Positions 63,021 to 64,000 of a stretch of 64,000 nt of DNA are shown one piece after another. The first letter of the stretch is position 1; each line of letters opens with the position of its first letter. This DNA is from Chitinophaga agri (GTDB lineage Bacteria; Bacteroidota; Bacteroidia; Chitinophagales; Chitinophagaceae), in contig NZ_CP048113.1 in the NCBI RefSeq assembly GCF_010093065.1, forward strand, positions 4,712,001 through 4,776,000, read 5' to 3'. The translations under genes and the position numbers were made by a program. Under the pieces are notes generated by a model. The model ran no database searches, was not told the origin of the DNA, and worked only from the letters and a program-made list of their open reading frames with translations.

Positions 63021-63092
63021 GCTGTTTTTACTTAACTTGCTGTTTGCGTCGTCATTAACGGTTGTCAATGCCTGGCGCCCCGCCCATTAATT

Positions 63093-64000
63093 ATGTCAGT
63101 GAATAAGACCAATGCACCGCTGCATCAGCTTACAGGGCAAGCCTGTTATATGCGTCTGCTGGAAATTTCAGACAGGCAGTCGCCTGTAGAGATTATACGG
63201 CAACTAAGACCATTGCTGGAACAACTATTCCGCTATCTTACCAGGGAAGAATCCCGCAGCTTCGGCAACCTGTTTGCCCGCATGCAGTTCTTCTTTGATA
63301 AATATACTGTGCCTGCCCCCGTGCAGGAACAGCTTACCGTACTCAGGATCCTCACTTATAAAGCCGTTACCGGCTACCTGAAAGCCGACGACGAATTAGC
63401 CCTTGTCTGCATCCGTACGCTGGCCGATGCCATTAAGTATTTCTATGAAGAAGAGATACCCGCATCACTGGAAATACTGTGTGCTGATGTAAAGGACGAG
63501 ATCTTATCATACACGCCCGAGCACGCGGCGGACTTAATCCCGCAACTAAAATGCCTGATCATACAGGTTGGTATACTTCAGAAAAAACCAGGACATGCGC
63601 CTTACTTCATGCTGGAGTGCCGCAATGATGACCTGGGACAATTTCAACTGATCATTTCAGAAAGCGTATACCCACAGGCTACGCTTTTACATACACAACT
63701 GCGTTCCTATGATACTATCCATATACTTAACTGCAGCAAAAGTGAAGCACCGCAGATATATGAGGCAGTCAATGCCACGCAGATCATACTGGAACCTGAC
63801 CTGCTGATCGATATTAGTGATCTGGCGGAATGCTTCGGCAAACAGGGTGCGCACAGACTACTTTACCTGGTGAGAAAACTGGTGCCACAAACACCTGGTA
63901 TCGCTGCATTTAAAGGTAATGTGGTCAATTCCCTCCTGGATAATGTACTTCGTAATCCTCAAATGGAACTACGTCAGTCATTTGTAGAAGCGGTTGCTGA
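63093..64000 (+). CDS. N-terminal part of a large protein, possibly Dna2/PD-(D/E)XK helicase-like (3' truncated)
   Basis: 302 codons are visible before the window ends; no stop is reached. The protein starts MSVNKTNAPLHQLTGQACYM and is mostly helical in its first ~170 residues. Near residue 245 it has LIDISDLAECFGKQGAHRLL, then a stretch ending GNVVNSLLDNVL. This pattern resembles the N-terminal part of Bacteroidota Dna2-like helicase-nuclease proteins as I recall them. The helicase motifs would lie beyond the window edge, so this is a tentative call. It could be another large DNA-processing protein. Confidence 0.45.
   Translation, partial: MSVNKTNAPLHQLTGQACYMRLLEISDRQSPVEIIRQLRPLLEQLFRYLTREESRSFGNLFARMQFFFDKYTVPAPVQEQLTVLRILTYKAVTGYLKADDELALVCIRTLADAIKYFYEEEIPASLEILCADVKDEILSYTPEHAADLIPQLKCLIIQVGILQKKPGHAPYFMLECRNDDLGQFQLIISESVYPQATLLHTQLRSYDTIHILNCSKSEAPQIYEAVNATQIILEPDLLIDISDLAECFGKQGAHRLLYLVRKLVPQTPGIAAFKGNVVNSLLDNVLRNPQMELRQSFVEAVA

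Overview
The window looks like chromosome from a Bacteroidota member of the Chitinophagaceae, most like Chitinophaga. The evidence is a SusC/SusD pair, a type IX secretion (CHU_C/type B) C-terminal domain, TAnnTTTG-type -7 promoter elements, Bacteroidota-style PurF, NusA and InfB, and 7TM-AraC and HxlR regulators. I see no insertion sequence, prophage, CRISPR array, rRNA or plasmid gene. The genes are mostly housekeeping, and coding density is high apart from a few intergenic stretches.

Layout. 1-7.4 kb: the 3' part of an M28 peptidase, a small lipoprotein, an NrtR-like Nudix regulator, an FtsX-type permease, and an NAD salvage pair (NadM-Nudix, then nicotinamide phosphoribosyltransferase). 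Two 21-bp palindromes lie on the promoters of that pair. 7.4-14.6 kb: an RND efflux operon on the minus strand (two TetR genes, TolC, adaptor, pump), headed by an array of AAGTCA half-sites. 14.6-15.3 kb: a non-coding stretch rich in 11-bp repeats. 15.3-20.6 kb: a secreted protein, an aminotransferase, dnaN, a fatty acid hydroxylase-type membrane protein and two small proteins. 20.6-27 kb: a TPP riboswitch followed by thiS-thiC-tenI-thiD-thiE-thiG-thiH. 27-31.3 kb: stress and ferritin-like proteins, a tiny membrane protein and a phytase-like lipoprotein. 31.7-36.5 kb: a susC/susD pair. 36.5-43.6 kb: map, tmk, an M1 peptidase, an AraC regulator, and a divergent HxlR/NmrA-type oxidoreductase pair. 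43.9-49.2 kb: a T9SS-sorted surface protein, a methyltransferase-like protein and a secreted protein. 49.3-50.0 kb: a 66-bp perfect palindrome inside an 11-bp periodic tract, then a tRNA with a CAT anticodon. 50.1-51.8 kb: a HAD hydrolase and three small membrane proteins. 51.9-59 kb: rimP-nusA-infB and a SurA-like chaperone. 59-64 kb: purF, sixA-like, proC, a nuclease, and the start of a large unrecognised protein cut by the right edge.

How parts fit. The NAD salvage genes, their palindromes and the nearby NrtR-like protein form a plausible regulon: NAMPT makes NMN, NadM adenylates it to NAD, and the regulator would sense NAD metabolites. The thi operon makes both the pyrimidine (ThiC, ThiD) and thiazole (ThiS, ThiG, ThiH, TenI) halves of thiamine and joins them (ThiE) under TPP feedback. 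No ThiF-type adenylating enzyme is in the window. The efflux operon carries its own two candidate repressors.

The least explained signals are non-coding: the 11-bp phased repeat and inverted-repeat tracts at about 14.7-14.9 kb and 49.35-49.46 kb, the terminator-like hairpin directly before the rimP start codon, and the unusual T-loop of the tRNA. All calls come from reading the sequence and family knowledge; no database search was possible.
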